Below are positions 43,891-55,190 of a DNA stretch of 60,000 nt, piece after piece. Position 1 is the stretch's first letter; the number at the start of each line of letters is the position of its first letter. The notes below the pieces were generated by a model, which worked only from the letters and a program-made list of their open reading frames with translations, did no database searches and had not been told where the DNA came from. The stretch is from Nymphaea colorata (Eukaryota > Streptophyta > Magnoliopsida > Nymphaeales > Nymphaeaceae), in the NCBI RefSeq assembly GCF_008831285.2, contig NC_045148.1, forward strand, positions 4,280,001-4,340,000, read 5' to 3'. Position numbers and translations under genes: made by a program.

Positions 43891-46350
43891 TGTTATCACC
43901 CAAAATTTTTCAAAAAAGGGCTATATTTTACTATTTGGATTTAAATTTTAAACCCAAAACAATTTGCGACTATTTGATCCAAAATGAATTTCTAAACTAT
44001 TGTCCAAATCCAAACACAAAATTCAAATTCAAAACCCAACCTGAGACGCGATATTCAAATCCAAAATCCAATTATCATATCCAAATTAGATCCAAAATCC
44101 AAGTTTAGATGCAAATTGATAATTCCAAAACTCTTCCCTCTTAAATTTATTGAATTTCAAATTTTTAATTTTGGCTCCAAAACTTTTTACAAATACCCCA
44201 ACAATCTTCCCTTTTGTGCATGAGCCAACCATGGAGGAACCTCTCATGTTTTCTCACTTGAAATTTTTTATTTTCCCTTAGCTATCTCTTTCGATTTCTT
44301 TCTTCTTTTCTAACCTTGAGAGCAATCTTCACCAAGCCCAAACTCTTCAAGAGAGCACAAGGGGATCTCTTAGAGGGACATTTTCATCATCTTAGAGATT
44401 CATCCGGGGTGATCCTAAGATCATTTAAAGGAGAAGGCTCATCTATATTCGAGGTATGTGATCCTCCATTTTTATTCTTATTTCCTCTTGTCACCCCCTC
44501 AAGGTTGTGGAATAAAGATCAAATGATTTCCTTTCCAAAATCGAGAGCTATGTCTTGAGTGCATCGGAAGCATGAGCAAGGTGAAACAAATACTATTTCT
44601 TCATTTATTCCTCAAAAATATGCTTGCTATGATACTTTATTTATTGTTTATGCTTCAGATGATGTCTATATATGATGGATTAGTTTTCCTTTAATTAATG
44701 AGCAAATGCATGGTGAGAACGAGTATTTGGTGTTAGGATTCTTCATTCTTATATTGATTTTTGAGGTTGGAACTTGTCCAACCCAGAAAAGCCCCTCATA
44801 AATTTGTGCACATTAATATATCATTCTTATGTTTAGTTTCTTTCTTAATTACCCGATTAGGGACCCCAATGAGTGCTTTCCTATGTTGTTCTTCATTTCA
44901 TGTATGTTTGATTTTCTTTTATACCCAATGGAGGAAGAAATATATTCTCCTGTAGCCAACAAACTAATAATGATTTTCATGTTTACATACAAAAATATTT
45001 AAAATCATCTTTTTCAAAAAAAAAATCAAAAGCAAGAACTCCATCTAATGAGGCTTTGGAGACTTAGCTTACGCTCTTACATGAGTCCAAGTTTATCTCC
45101 GGCCCACATAAAAATTAAAGTCGAGTATTTTCAAGTCATTTTCTGATTTTTATTTTCATGAAGACATGCACGTATATACATATTATATACCTATACGTGT
45201 ATATGAGTACCTTTCTTTGTTTTTCTCTCTTTATGATTTAACATGTTTTTTTTCAAATTCTTATATACATACATATATAAATGAATACTTGTATGTGTGT
45301 TCCATTTTCTCTTTTTCTTTCTCTCTAAAATTTCTCTCTCTCTTTCTAAAATCTTCTTCTTTCTCTCTATTACATTTGATACTTTATTTTTATAAAGCTT
45401 TTGTATAGGAGCATATGTATGAATATGTATACGTATATGTATCTCTCTTTTTTAAAAAAAATCTTTCATTTTGTGATCTTAAAATCTCTTTTTTTCTTTA
45501 TTACCCTTGGATTGAAGTATTTTTTTCTTTTCCATTCTTTTGGATATTTTTTTTCCAAGACCTTTTCATTTGCCAACTTCACCAAGACCAAAAATCAAAT
45601 AATGACCCAATATTGGAATCATGCTTGATGGTCTACCATCCCATTTCATTTTCAAAACTTTTTCTATTTTCACAATAATATTTATAACAATCTTATAAAT
45701 AAAAAACAAAAATCTTATATGTATGTGGTGGTAGGAATGTTTTTAGATGAATTTTATGATATGAATGAATATTCTCTTCTAATCATGTAAGATCGATGCA
45801 TTCAAGCATTCACACTCACTTAACATCACTTGTGATCACAAACACCTCTGCAAAAGATCTTAAGCAAGATGAGATGGAGCTCTAACTCGGTACTAACCGA
45901 ATTAGAGCAAAACCTTAAGTCTACTTAAAGTCTTAAGAGAACATTAAATCTATTTCAAAAATGATTTCTTAAGCTTTCCAAATGGTATTTGTAAAGATTT
46001 CTCAATTCAAAACTCAAATAAAAATGTTTTACACTCTCAAGTGATTCTTCAATAATTTTTTTAAAAGTTCGAAACATCAAATATTCAACATTTTCTCAAA
46101 CACAACACCGCATTTAGAATGAAAAAGAATTTTAAGCTAAAACGAAATGCATCAAAAATAAACATATCCCTTGGATCGATAACTCTCGGTAAAGGCACCG
46201 GGAACGGTAGATCCTCATACCGAGGGGTGAGTCCCTTTCTCTCTCATTTTCAAAATAAAAACATTTTTTGGAAGCACTCCAAAACAAAAAGAAATTTTGA
46301 GGATGCAAACAATTACGGACGATATTCATTAACTAACGATCAAGTGTCCA
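43891..46350 (+). mobile_element. Putative Tat-like gypsy 3' LTR (3' border uncertain)
   Basis: The segment starts TGTTATCACCCAAAA after a polypurine tract. Around 46140-46220 it has the AAAATAAACAT...GGCACCGGGAACGG...ACCGAGGGGTGAG words that I associate with long Tat/Ogre LTRs. I could not fix the CA end or a target duplication, and no second LTR or pol domain is in the window. Small frames at 45166-45678 are AT-rich low-complexity sequence. The lineage is inferred. Confidence 0.45.
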
Positions 46351-47369
46351 AGTTGTTTCCCCCTCATTTCCTTATGTGTTCTATTGCACTATTTGATTGT
46401 TGCTTCTCTTGTCACTGCCGACCACATCGGATCTGGAGATCAACTGCTGACCCTTGGATCCAGCTTCTGGCAATTGACTGCTATCGGTGGCAACCCTCGA
46501 TGGGCCTTGTGTGGCTATATTGATCATCATGGCCGCTACTAAGAGGAGGCGTCAGGCTTGCCCCAACGCATATTCCTCTGTGTCATCCTATAGAACGGGG
46601 GAGGGAGATTTTGCTTGAGCCAGCCATTGGCCTTGCAACTGCCAGAGGGCTCCTATGAAGAGTGTGGCGTCGAGAACGCAGCCCCGAGTTGCTCAGTCTA
46701 TCCTAAGGGTGTGGGTGTGGTTCGGTGAACTAGGCATGCTTGCGTGTTATTGTAAGTGAGATGCGAGTGATTTAATTCTTGTATCGCATGCAACTATACT
46801 CGTTAACGCCTAGACTGGAATGATTAGAGCATTCTTGTTGTGAGATTGGGTTGGGTCGTCTTTACCATCCTCACTAGCATAGACTGGGGTCGTTGTCCGG
46901 CCAGGAGAACCTTGTACTTACCTGTTCCTAAGCACAGGTATGCAAGATCCTTGGGGGCAAGACATGTTGCAGCCTCACCAAGCTACCTCGTTGATCACTG
47001 AGCAGTCCCCAGTAGGAGCTGCCCCATCAAAGTAGATCTAGGTCCCAACCCTAGTCCGAAAAAACCCGAGCCTGACCCAAAAAAGTCGGTCGGGTTGGAG
47101 CCTAGATTCTTCTCAATCCAGACCCAATCTTCAGCCATGGGTGCGCGCTTGGTCTCATCATCATGCCCGTCCTCTTGGCTTCCTGTATGTGTGCAGAGGA
47201 CCCTTCAGGAACAAGCGAAAGGCTGTCATCCTTCACTAGGGTGGTGGCTAGCCACCCAACCTCACCTTAATGTGTTTTCGCCGTCGAGCCTCCCTCAGCC
47301 CAAGGACAGGCTGCACAACCCAGGGCTGTTTCCTCGGCACCACACACGTCAGAGGAGGCCTCCGGTAGT
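46351..47369. other. Diverged repeat sequence, no gene recognised
   Basis: Positions 46565-46640 match the reverse complement of 55196-55260. Positions 46880-47030 resemble 55265-55390 in direct orientation (shared AAGCA.AG.T..GCAAGATCCTTGG words). The copia element at 47370 therefore sits inside an older repeat. No protein domain is recognised in the open frame at 47095-47379. Confidence 0.5.
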
Positions 47370-47736
47370 TGTTGGGTAGTGGCCTTGAGCCCGATCCCTT
47401 TCCCTCTATAACTGCAAAGGAGATCCTGCAGTTATGGAATTAAAACAGGAAATAAATCAAATATTAAAGTTTTTGTTTTAATTCTTACCATAAGTCTTCA
47501 TGCCATAACCGTAGCTGGGATTTGGGGAAATCCTGAGAGGCGGTCTATAAAGCCCAGCCTCTATTCATCTAACAAGGATGGTTGAGAAATCAACTGCGCG
47601 TCTCTCAGAAGCAAACCCGCAAAATCAATTTCTCTCTTGTTTCTTTCTTCCTCTCTTGCTCACAGGTCTTGCATTTGACACGCTGTTGGTGGTGGACCTA
47701 CTTCACAGACGCCGTTCCGCTGCTTAAGATTCAACA
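47370..47736 (+). repeat. Copia-3 5' LTR
   Basis: Starts TGTTGGGTAG and ends GATTCAACA. Carries a TATA-like motif at 47546. Confidence 0.95.
47546..47551 (+). promoter_or_regulatory. Putative LTR TATA box (copia-3)
   Basis: TATAAA followed by GCCCAGCC lies at mid-LTR, the usual place for the retrotransposon core promoter. It is conserved in the 3' LTR at 55000-55005. Confidence 0.6.
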
Positions 47737-47737
47737 T

Positions 47738-47749
47738 TGGTATCAGAGC
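47738..47749 (+). other. Copia-3 primer-binding site
   Basis: TGGTATCAGAGC lies one base beyond the LTR, complementary to the 3' end of initiator methionine tRNA. Confidence 0.9.
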
Positions 47750-50499
47750 CATACTTGTCGAATTCCAGTAAGTGAAATTCGATCTTGATCTTTGTGGTGC
47801 CTGTGAAGATCATATTAACTGCGTGAGCATGCTAGTCGCCTGTGTATCATGCTGTTTTAAGCACTAGCTTCTGAAAATAAATGCATGCTAGGCTATATTG
47901 ATTTGAAGCATGAGAGCAAGACAGCTCTTCAACTTCAAAATCTAGTAAGTACGTTCGGGCTTTGTTGGTACCTGTGAAGCAAACAAAGACACTTCCTACG
48001 CAGGCATGAATATCATCTGTCTATCATTCTTTTGATCGTGGCTAATAATTAGGAAGCATACTAGATGATAATATTGATCAAATTAGACATTCATGAAGCA
48101 TGCTCAAGTTAGAAAGTTTACATAGAGTTATGTTATGCTCTGCTCTATGGCTGTTTTCTTGTACCCCTGTGTCCCAAGGGGACAGAGTCAGAAACCATCT
48201 CTGGCCTAACCATGTACAACGTTAAGTTTTTTATTTTAAACAATCTTTCAAAACTGTTTTGACTCTCAACAAGGGTCTGGCCAGGAACTCGCACAGGAGC
48301 AATTTTTTTGGGGGGAAATCCCTGAGAACGAAAATAAGAAAACAGATGGGATTACCTTCGTGTTGTCCTCTGCATTTTTTTTAAAAGCCTGTGACAAATA
48401 TCCTTTAAACCGACTCTCTGGTTCCCTCTGCCGCCGCGACAGAGCAAGATCAAAGGGGAAAACTGTTGCCCATGCGGGGAGGGAGAGATCATCCTCTTCC
48501 CGTGAGCACCAACGCGAGGGTTCCTCTCCACCAACCGATCGACGCTGTCAGCCTATATGCAATTCTACATGAAATCTCCTTTCACTGTAGGGATTGTCAA
48601 ATCTCAGTAAGTTTCGTCTGGTTTTTTGTGATGCCTGTAATCTGCACATAAAAACATCGTCATTCTCCTTGAGCATGCAAGATTAGCAAGATTATGACGA
48701 TTTGCTGTTCTAGATCATGGCACTTGAACTTAATCGTAGGCTTTGGAAAAATCAGAACCTGTAAACCCTCAACGAGGGGAAGGAAAAACCAAGTTGGGGG
48801 TTCTGAGGAAAGGGCACAAGGATTCTAAAATAAAAATAAAAAAAAATGAATTCAGAATCCTCCTAGAGGGTCTGGCTAGAAATCGCCTGCTATCTGAGCG
48901 ACAAATTGCCGGCTCTACCGTGCAGCTGGAGGAGAGGCTCAATATAAAACAGAGATATAGAAAAGAAAAACGTGTACCTTCCATCTGTCTTAGCAGGAGA
49001 AAAGTATTAATCTCTCGACCCCTCTGTTTGCTTTCTTCCTCTATGGAGTATAGCTCCTTCCGCGTACCTTGCAGAGAAGATTCTCTAGCTTGTTGTGATA
49101 ACAGCAATAGTTCGGAATCTTGAGAGCCGAAAACGTCGGACGACAAAGATGACCCAAAAACCCCAATATGGAGGAAAAGGGCATCGGACTGCTTGGTGCT
49201 AGTCGAACTCAGTTCTTGTCGTCTTCTGTGCGATAGAAATGGAGGAGGATGGCTTTCTCTCGATGGCGGGGGAGGAAGATGGGCAGAGGCAGCGCCTGAA
49301 TGATTGGTCGGCCGAAGGCGCACCTGAGGTTATCAGTCAAACGGAGACAGGGAGGTGCGGCGGGCAGAACCCTAGCAAAGGGTTCTCTCGAGAGGAGAGA
49401 GAGTGTCGAGTGAAGAAATGAGGAAAATGAGGTTCCGAGGGGTATTTATAGCATTTTTTAAAAACTATCATTCCTCTTTCCGGTATACAAAATAGGAGAC
49501 GGGCTTCAGGTTCCCCGGCCTTTGCCGGGATTTGATGTGCCCTCCCCCCTAGGAAGGGCGCTACTGCCCTGACCCTCCTCCTCGTTCCCGAGAAGAGGAG
49601 CAGGTTCAAAAATAGTCCACTACTTGTGTATTATTTTTAAAAAGGCTGTTACTTTTCTCAAAATTAAACCCACAACTTTTTTGCTGAAAAGTTTTTCAAA
49701 AGGAGGCTTGCGAAAGTTAATTTCAGCAAAAACCAGGAATTTAATACGAAATTGCGTGGTGGTACCCTCCAAGTTCTCATAAATTGCTAAAAGAGGGTTA
49801 CAGTAAATTGTTTTGCAATTTTGGCGGAAAATCTCTTAATAAAGAGTTCTAAAAATAATTTTGAAATCTGAGAAGGGAACTGATGGTATAAAAATTTTAG
49901 TATGGGTTTTCTAGTGATACTTAAGAACGGTATTGGAGATCATTGATATATTATTCTTCTTATTAATTTCTCACGTATTAATGTTCTTTACTTGTCATGG
50001 AATTAATTTCAAAATGACTACAAGAGTGGGATCCTCGTGCAAAAAGCTGAAAATGGTCAGCATGTCTGCTTATGCATTTTTGTTATTTTGTGTGTGCATG
50101 ACCCAATGGCATTATAAATATTGTGTCGTATTTGGATATGGATATTATGTTGAAACATGTTCATATTGGATCCACTTATTTGTTAAAAAAAAAAAAATCA
50201 AATAAAGTGTTGATGTTATTGTGTGTGGATCCACATTGGTAAGATTTGAATTTAAATAATCCTTTGGATTTTTGCTTTGGATATAATTGTTGCTTAAGAT
50301 CCAACAAGTACTGCTATCAAAACTTGGAAGCAAAAGGGTTCTGAATATAAATTTGGAAATAAAAGAAGAAATTAACATTGTGTTGCTTCTTGATATGCCT
50401 TAGACTTCTACTAGGAATTTCCTGACATGGTATTTTCATTATTTGCTTCATGTTTATTGTACAATGGTACTTTGCTTGCCATTACAAATTAATTTAGAA
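47750..50499 (+). other. Copia-3 leader, unusually long, no gene supported
   Basis: About 2.75 kb separate the primer site from the gag start. Three related modules beginning AGTAAGT and containing GTGxTGCCTGTGAA-type words lie at about 47765, 47944 and 48604. An antisense TATA-like element (minus strand, 49443-49450) precedes pyrimidine-rich sequence. A diverged copy of the gag start occurs at 50014. Frames at 48743-49123 and 48769-49323 have no domain I recognise. Confidence 0.5.
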
Positions 50500-51351
50500 A
50501 TGACTTCAAGAGTGAGAGCCTCTGAGTTGGCCAAGACTGAAAAACTCAGTGGAAATAATTTTCATGCATGGAAACGTAGAATAATGTTGGCCTTAACTCT
50601 AGAAAGATTGATTCATGTGATCAACAAGTCTTTTCCCTGTTTAGGAGAGAAACCTACAGATGAGGAAAAGAAGGAATATGAGACTTTTGAGAATGATGAC
50701 TTGATGGCCAAAACCATAATGTTAACATTCATGGAAGATGATCTGATCAGAGTGTTTGAAGATTGCCCAACTGCAAAAGATATGTTAGACAGCATTTCAT
50801 CCAAATTCAACACCACTACTACTATGCATGTTCAACTATTGTTAGAACAGTATACCTCGTACAAAATGAAGGAGTCAGGTAGAGTTGCTGACCATGTTAA
50901 CAAAATGTTGGTCATGGCTAAGGACCTAGCAGTAGTGGAAAATGTAATATCTGATAACATGCAAATATGCACTATTCTGAATAGCTTACCACCTTCTTGG
51001 GATATGACTGTCACAGCTTTGAGCCTTCAGTTTGACTCTTTGACTCTAGAGAAATTCCCTATACAGTTAGTCATTCAGCAAGAACGTTTGACCAAGAGAA
51101 ATGATGCAGAACTTATGAATGTTCAAGAAAAACCAACAAATCTTGCGCCTATGAGGTCTAAAGACTTTAAAAAGAAAAGCGATGGCAAGTTCAAAGGCAA
51201 TTTTGCAGGAACCCCAAGAACTCAAGGAACTGTAGTGAAATGCTACAGATGTGGGAAGCCTGGACACATCAAGAAGAACTGCAGGACAAAATTCCTGAAC
51301 AAGAAGGACAATAAGAGTCAGAACAACAAAAACAAAAAAAAAAGAACATGA
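50500..51351 (+). CDS. Copia-3 Gag
   Basis: This open frame of 283 codons begins MTSRVRASELAKTEKLSG. I chose the ATG at 50500 rather than the upstream extension because copia Gag proteins start just before the conserved LSGNNFHAWKRRI segment. The helical UBN2-type capsid domain spans roughly residues 20-200. A single CCHC zinc knuckle (CYRCGKPGHIKKNC) is at residues 248-261, followed by a lysine-rich tail. The frame ends in an A-rich run at 51330-51345, after which the protease continues in another frame. Gag packages the element RNA in cytoplasmic particles. Confidence 0.85.
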   Translation: MTSRVRASELAKTEKLSGNNFHAWKRRIMLALTLERLIHVINKSFPCLGEKPTDEEKKEYETFENDDLMAKTIMLTFMEDDLIRVFEDCPTAKDMLDSISSKFNTTTTMHVQLLLEQYTSYKMKESGRVADHVNKMLVMAKDLAVVENVISDNMQICTILNSLPPSWDMTVTALSLQFDSLTLEKFPIQLVIQQERLTKRNDAELMNVQEKPTNLAPMRSKDFKKKSDGKFKGNFAGTPRTQGTVVKCYRCGKPGHIKKNCRTKFLNKKDNKSQNNKNKKKRT

Positions 51352-51787
51352 GGACTACAATGAAGAAGTCATTTGTGTTGTGTCAGAGTGCTTGTTTGCA
51401 GATGGAGATCTAACTAGTTGGTGGGTCGATTCGGGAGCTACACGTCACATTGCAAAAACAAAAGAAGGCATGATTTGTATGGAAAACCTGAGTTCAGGAA
51501 TGCAAAAAGTTTATATGGGTAGCAACTCATACTGTGATGTAATGGGAGTTGGGACATATCGACTGAATGTTGGGGGTACAAGTGTCATTCTTACTGAAGT
51601 CTTGTATGTTCCCTCCATGCGAAGGAATTTAGTGTCTGTCCCTACTTTGACTGGAAAAGGTTTTGAAGTTTATTTTGTTTCAGAAAAAGTTACAGTGGGA
51701 AAACATGGAAGGACCATGTTCGATGGAAAATATGTTAAAGAACATGGTATGTTCAAACTCAATGAAATGAATAAATCTTCTGGTTAA
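51352..51787 (+). pseudogene. Copia-3 protease region
   Basis: The retropepsin-type motif WWVDSGATRHIA holds an intact D-S-G catalytic triplet at about 51430. The frame is shifted relative to gag at the A-rich run just upstream and ends at a TAA at 51785-51787, after which integrase continues in the same frame. The protease would process the polyprotein. Confidence 0.8.
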
Positions 51788-52474
51788 GCTTATATTGATT
51801 ATATTGATTGTGCAACGAATGTGAGTACAAATCTATGGCACGAAAGATTAGGCCATGTAAGCGTCAACAAGATGAAGATTCTAGCACAACAGGGTATTAT
51901 ACCTGACATTAAAGCAAATGATTTCACGAAATGTGAGGTGTGTTTATATGGAAAGATGACAAGAAAACTCTTTCCATCTGAAGTAATTCGGGCCACTGAT
52001 CTATTGAAAATAATCCACACTGACATTTGTGGACCTTTTAGAGTCCAAACACATAGTGGAAAGTTATATTTTATAACTTTTATTGATGACTTTTCAAGAT
52101 TTAGATATATTTATCTTATTAGATATAAGTCAGAAGCACTTGAAAAATTCAAGGAATATAAATCTGAAGTCGAGAGACAACTTGGGAAAAACATCAAGGT
52201 TATAAGGTCTGATCGAGGAGGTGAATATACATCAAATGAATTCCTCAAACACTGCAAAGACCTTGGAATTAATAGGCAAAGAACAATGCCTAGGACACCA
52301 CAGCAAAATGGTGTCGCTGAGAGGTGTAACAGAACCCTCTTGAACATGGTGAGATCCATGTTGGCAGGTGCACAATTACCCAAAGTTTTTTTGGGAGAGG
52401 CTGTGTTAATAGCCATGTATACTATAAATCGAGTGCCCTGCAAGGCAGTCCCAACCACTCCTTACGAGAGATGA
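51788..52474 (+). pseudogene. Copia-3 integrase region
   Basis: The zinc-binding HHCC part reads WHERLGHVSVNKM and KCEVCLYGKM. The core has HTDICGPF (first Asp), SDRGGEYTSNEF (second Asp) and QQNGVAERCNRTL (Glu), so the DDE triad is complete. A TGA at 52472-52474 ends the frame where a Trp codon is usual in the family; the next part continues in the same frame. Integrase inserts the cDNA into the chromosome. Confidence 0.85.
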
Positions 52475-53965
52475 ACTGGTGTGAAACCGGACTTAAGACA
52501 TCTCAAGAGATGGGGATCTGTAGTACATGTAAAAGTTTTAGATCCAAAAATGGATAAACTGGATAAAAGATCATTAAGATGTGTGTTTATTGGATATCCA
52601 AAAGAATCCAAAGGCTACAGACTATATCACTCTACTATGGGTCTCATAGAAAGTAGAGATGTGGAGTTCCTTGAAGAACTAAATAACAATGATAGTAATC
52701 CAGTGAAAGATCATAACGATCTACTGGAGGATCTGATTTATTCAGATGATCAGTCTGGCAAAGAACCGACTAGAGTACAGTTTGGTAATGAACCAACTGT
52801 GGATCAGTTTGGCAATGAACCAACTGAGCAAGAATTGATTGGAGTACAGTTTGGTAATGAACCAACTGTGGATCAGTCTGGCAATGAACCGAATGGAGAT
52901 CAGTCGGGCAATGAACCGAATGGAGATCAGTCTGGCAATGAACCGACTGAAGATCAGTTTGGTAATGAACCAACTGAGCATGAATTGTCTGAGGAACAGT
53001 CAGGTAATGAACCGACTGAGGAACAGTTAGGTAATGAACCAACTACGTTATCAACTCAGACTTTGTTAGGTCGTAAAAGACCAAGAGCTCCACCTTCATA
53101 TTTGAGTGAATATTATATATATCTTGCAGAGGAGCTATGCTGTTTAGCAGATATTGACGAAATGTCTGACAATCTGACATATGATGAAGTCATTAGCTCG
53201 CATGAATCGTCGGATTGGGTGAATGCTATGGATGAAGAAATTGAATCCATAGAAAAGAAAAAAGTCTGGGAATTAGTAGATCTTACTAATGACAAAAAAC
53301 CCGTTGGATGTAAATGGGTGCTAAGGAAGAAGTATAAAGCTGACGGATCAGTCGAAAAATTCAAAGCAAGGCTCGTGGCGAAAGGTTTTTCTCAAAAGAA
53401 AGGAATTGATTATTCAGAGACCTATTCGCCGGTTGCAAAATTTGCATCAATCAGAATAATTTTGGCTATCGCAGCATTTTATGACTTGGATATTTGTCAA
53501 ATGGATGTGAAGACTGCTTTTCTAAATGGTGAGTTGAAAGAAACTATATATATGACTCAACCACAGGGATATGTCATCAAGGAAAAAGAAGACAAAGTGT
53601 ACAAGTTGAATAAATCGTTGTATAGACTGAAACAATCTCCTAGACAATGGTATTTTGCTTTTCACAAAGCAATTACAAAACTTGGGTTCATTGTAAATCA
53701 ACTAAACCATTGTGTGTAAGTTTGGAAAAACGGGAGCCTTTTCTGTATTTTATCATTATATGTTGATGACATATTACTAACAGGAAATGATAACGACATG
53801 ATTGTCAAAACGAAGACTTGGCTGAACAAAAACTTCGAAATGAAGGACTTGGGTGAAGCTTCCTACATATTAGGAATAAAGATCACTCGAGATAGAGACT
53901 CAAGAATTCTGAGTTTGAGCCAAGAACAATATATTGATTATATCTTAAAGAAATTACGAATGTAA
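52475..53965 (+). pseudogene. Copia-3 integrase tail, repeat linker and reverse transcriptase
   Basis: After the integrase C-terminal part (GSVVHVKVLDPKMDKLDKRS) comes a repeat linker of about 100 residues. The RT follows, from ESSDWVNAMDEEIESIE through GCKWVLRKKYKADG, QMDVKTAFLNGEL and LYRLKQSPRQW. A TAA at 53717 interrupts, then LYVDDILLTGN with the intact catalytic pair follows at about 53758. Another TAA occurs at 53963. RT copies element RNA into DNA. Confidence 0.85.
52751..53043 (+). repeat. In-frame GNEPT peptide repeat in the pol linker
   Basis: Ten units of the type (F/S)GNEP(T/N)xxQ, about 30 bp each with two longer spacers, are translated in the pol frame between integrase and RT. 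Units are acidic, glutamine-rich and hydrophilic, predicting a flexible disordered linker. Frame is preserved throughout. Confidence 0.85.
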
Positions 53966-54721
53966 GATTGCAAACTAATCGGAACCCCTATAGCTAAAGG
54001 AGCAAATCTAAGCAGGAACGATTGTCTTGGAGAAGAACAACAAAAATTACATGTTTCTTATGCACAGGCTGTTGGTAGTCTAATGTATCTAATGTTGTGT
54101 ACCAGACCTGACATAAGTTTTCCTATCGGTCTGGTAAGTCATTATCAAAGTAATCCTAGATGGCCACATTGGCAAGCAGTCAAAAGGATTTTTCGGTATA
54201 TTAAAGGAACAAAAGGACTAAAATTGTCCTACCAAGCTGATGAGCTGACCTTAGTTGGCTATTCGGATGCGGATTTTGCAGGATGCAAAAATGATAGTAA
54301 GTCTACATCTGGTTATGTATTTCTCTTTGGAGGTGGAGCGATAGCCTGGTCCTGTAAGAAACAGGGATGTGTTGCTCAACACACACAAGAAGTAGAATAT
54401 GTAGCATGTAATGTTGCTACCACATTTGTTGTCTGGATAAATCGGTTCTTGAAAGACTTAAAATTAAATCTTGATCATGAACCAGTTCAACTATATTGTG
54501 ATAATCAGGCAGCGATATCACTTATGAAAAATGGAGCTGTGAGCTCGAAGAGTAAACATATAATGGTGAAATACCATTATGTTCACGAAATGATTGAGAA
54601 AAATGAAATCTCAGTTGAATACATGTCTACCAATGACATGGTACCAGATCCCCTTACCAAGAAAATATCAGAAGACTTGTTTACCAAGCATGTAGTCCAT
54701 ATGGGGTTGAGATATATTTGA
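53966..54721 (+). pseudogene. Copia-3 RNase H region
   Basis: The connection SYAQAVGSLMYLMLCTRPDI leads into RNase H with GYSDADFAGC, a VEYVAC segment, LYCDNQAAISL and the SKHIMVKYHYVHEMI tail; the open part from 54083 ends at a TGA at 54719. The catalytic acidic residues are visible. The polypurine tract and 3' LTR follow about 100 bp later. Confidence 0.85.
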
Positions 54722-54824
54722 AAAATTATGATGGACAAACCAATGATGGAAAACCTCGTAACTTAGAAACAGAAAACCCACATAAAGTGGAAGCAAACTA
54801 TCGGTCTCATGGCCAAGTGGGAGA

Positions 54825-55190
54825 TGTTTGGTAGTGGCCTTGAGCCTGATCTCTTTCCCTCTATAACTGCAAAGGAGATCCTACAGTTATGGAATTAAAA
54901 CAGGAAATAAATCAAATATTAAAGTTCCGTTTAAATTCTTACCATAAGTCTTCATGCCATAACCGTAGCTGGGATTTGGGGAAATCCTGAGAGGCGGTCT
55001 ATAAAGCCCAGCCTCTATTCATCTAACAAGGATGGTTGAGAAATCAACTGCGCGTCTCTCAGAAGCAAACCCCCAAAATCAATTTCTCTCTTGTTTCTTT
55101 CTTCCTCTCTTGCTCACAGGTCTTGCATTTGACACGCTGTTGGTGGTGGACCTACTTCATAGACGCCGTTCCGCTGCTTAAGATTCAACA
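54825..55190 (+). repeat. Copia-3 3' LTR
   Basis: Starts TGTTTGGTAG and ends GATTCAACA. Preceded by the purine-rich AAGTGGGAGA stretch. Confidence 0.95.

Larger units (their letters stand above)
47370..55190 (+). mobile_element. Ty1/copia retrotransposon, complete structure (copia-3)
   Basis: The 7,821-bp element has LTRs of 367 and 366 bp and a perfect 5-bp duplication GTAGT (47365-47369 and 55191-55195). It has a canonical primer site and the order gag, protease, integrase, RT, RNase H that defines Ty1/copia. The LTRs differ by roughly ten substitutions or small gaps, mostly in one stretch. Despite that youth the coding region has several nonsense codons and a frameshift. The leader between LTR and gag is about 2.75 kb, unusually long. 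Confidence 0.95.

Noticed and set aside
45160-45680. Several hydrophobic small frames
   Set aside because: AT-rich low-complexity sequence (TATA, TTTCTCTC runs) in a putative LTR; no coding signature.
48769-49323. 184-codon minus-strand frame in the copia leader
   Set aside because: No ATG at its start, no recognisable domain and serine/arginine-rich composition.
52742-53042. Minus-strand frames across the GNEPT repeat
   Set aside because: Periodic shadow translations of the in-frame pol repeat.
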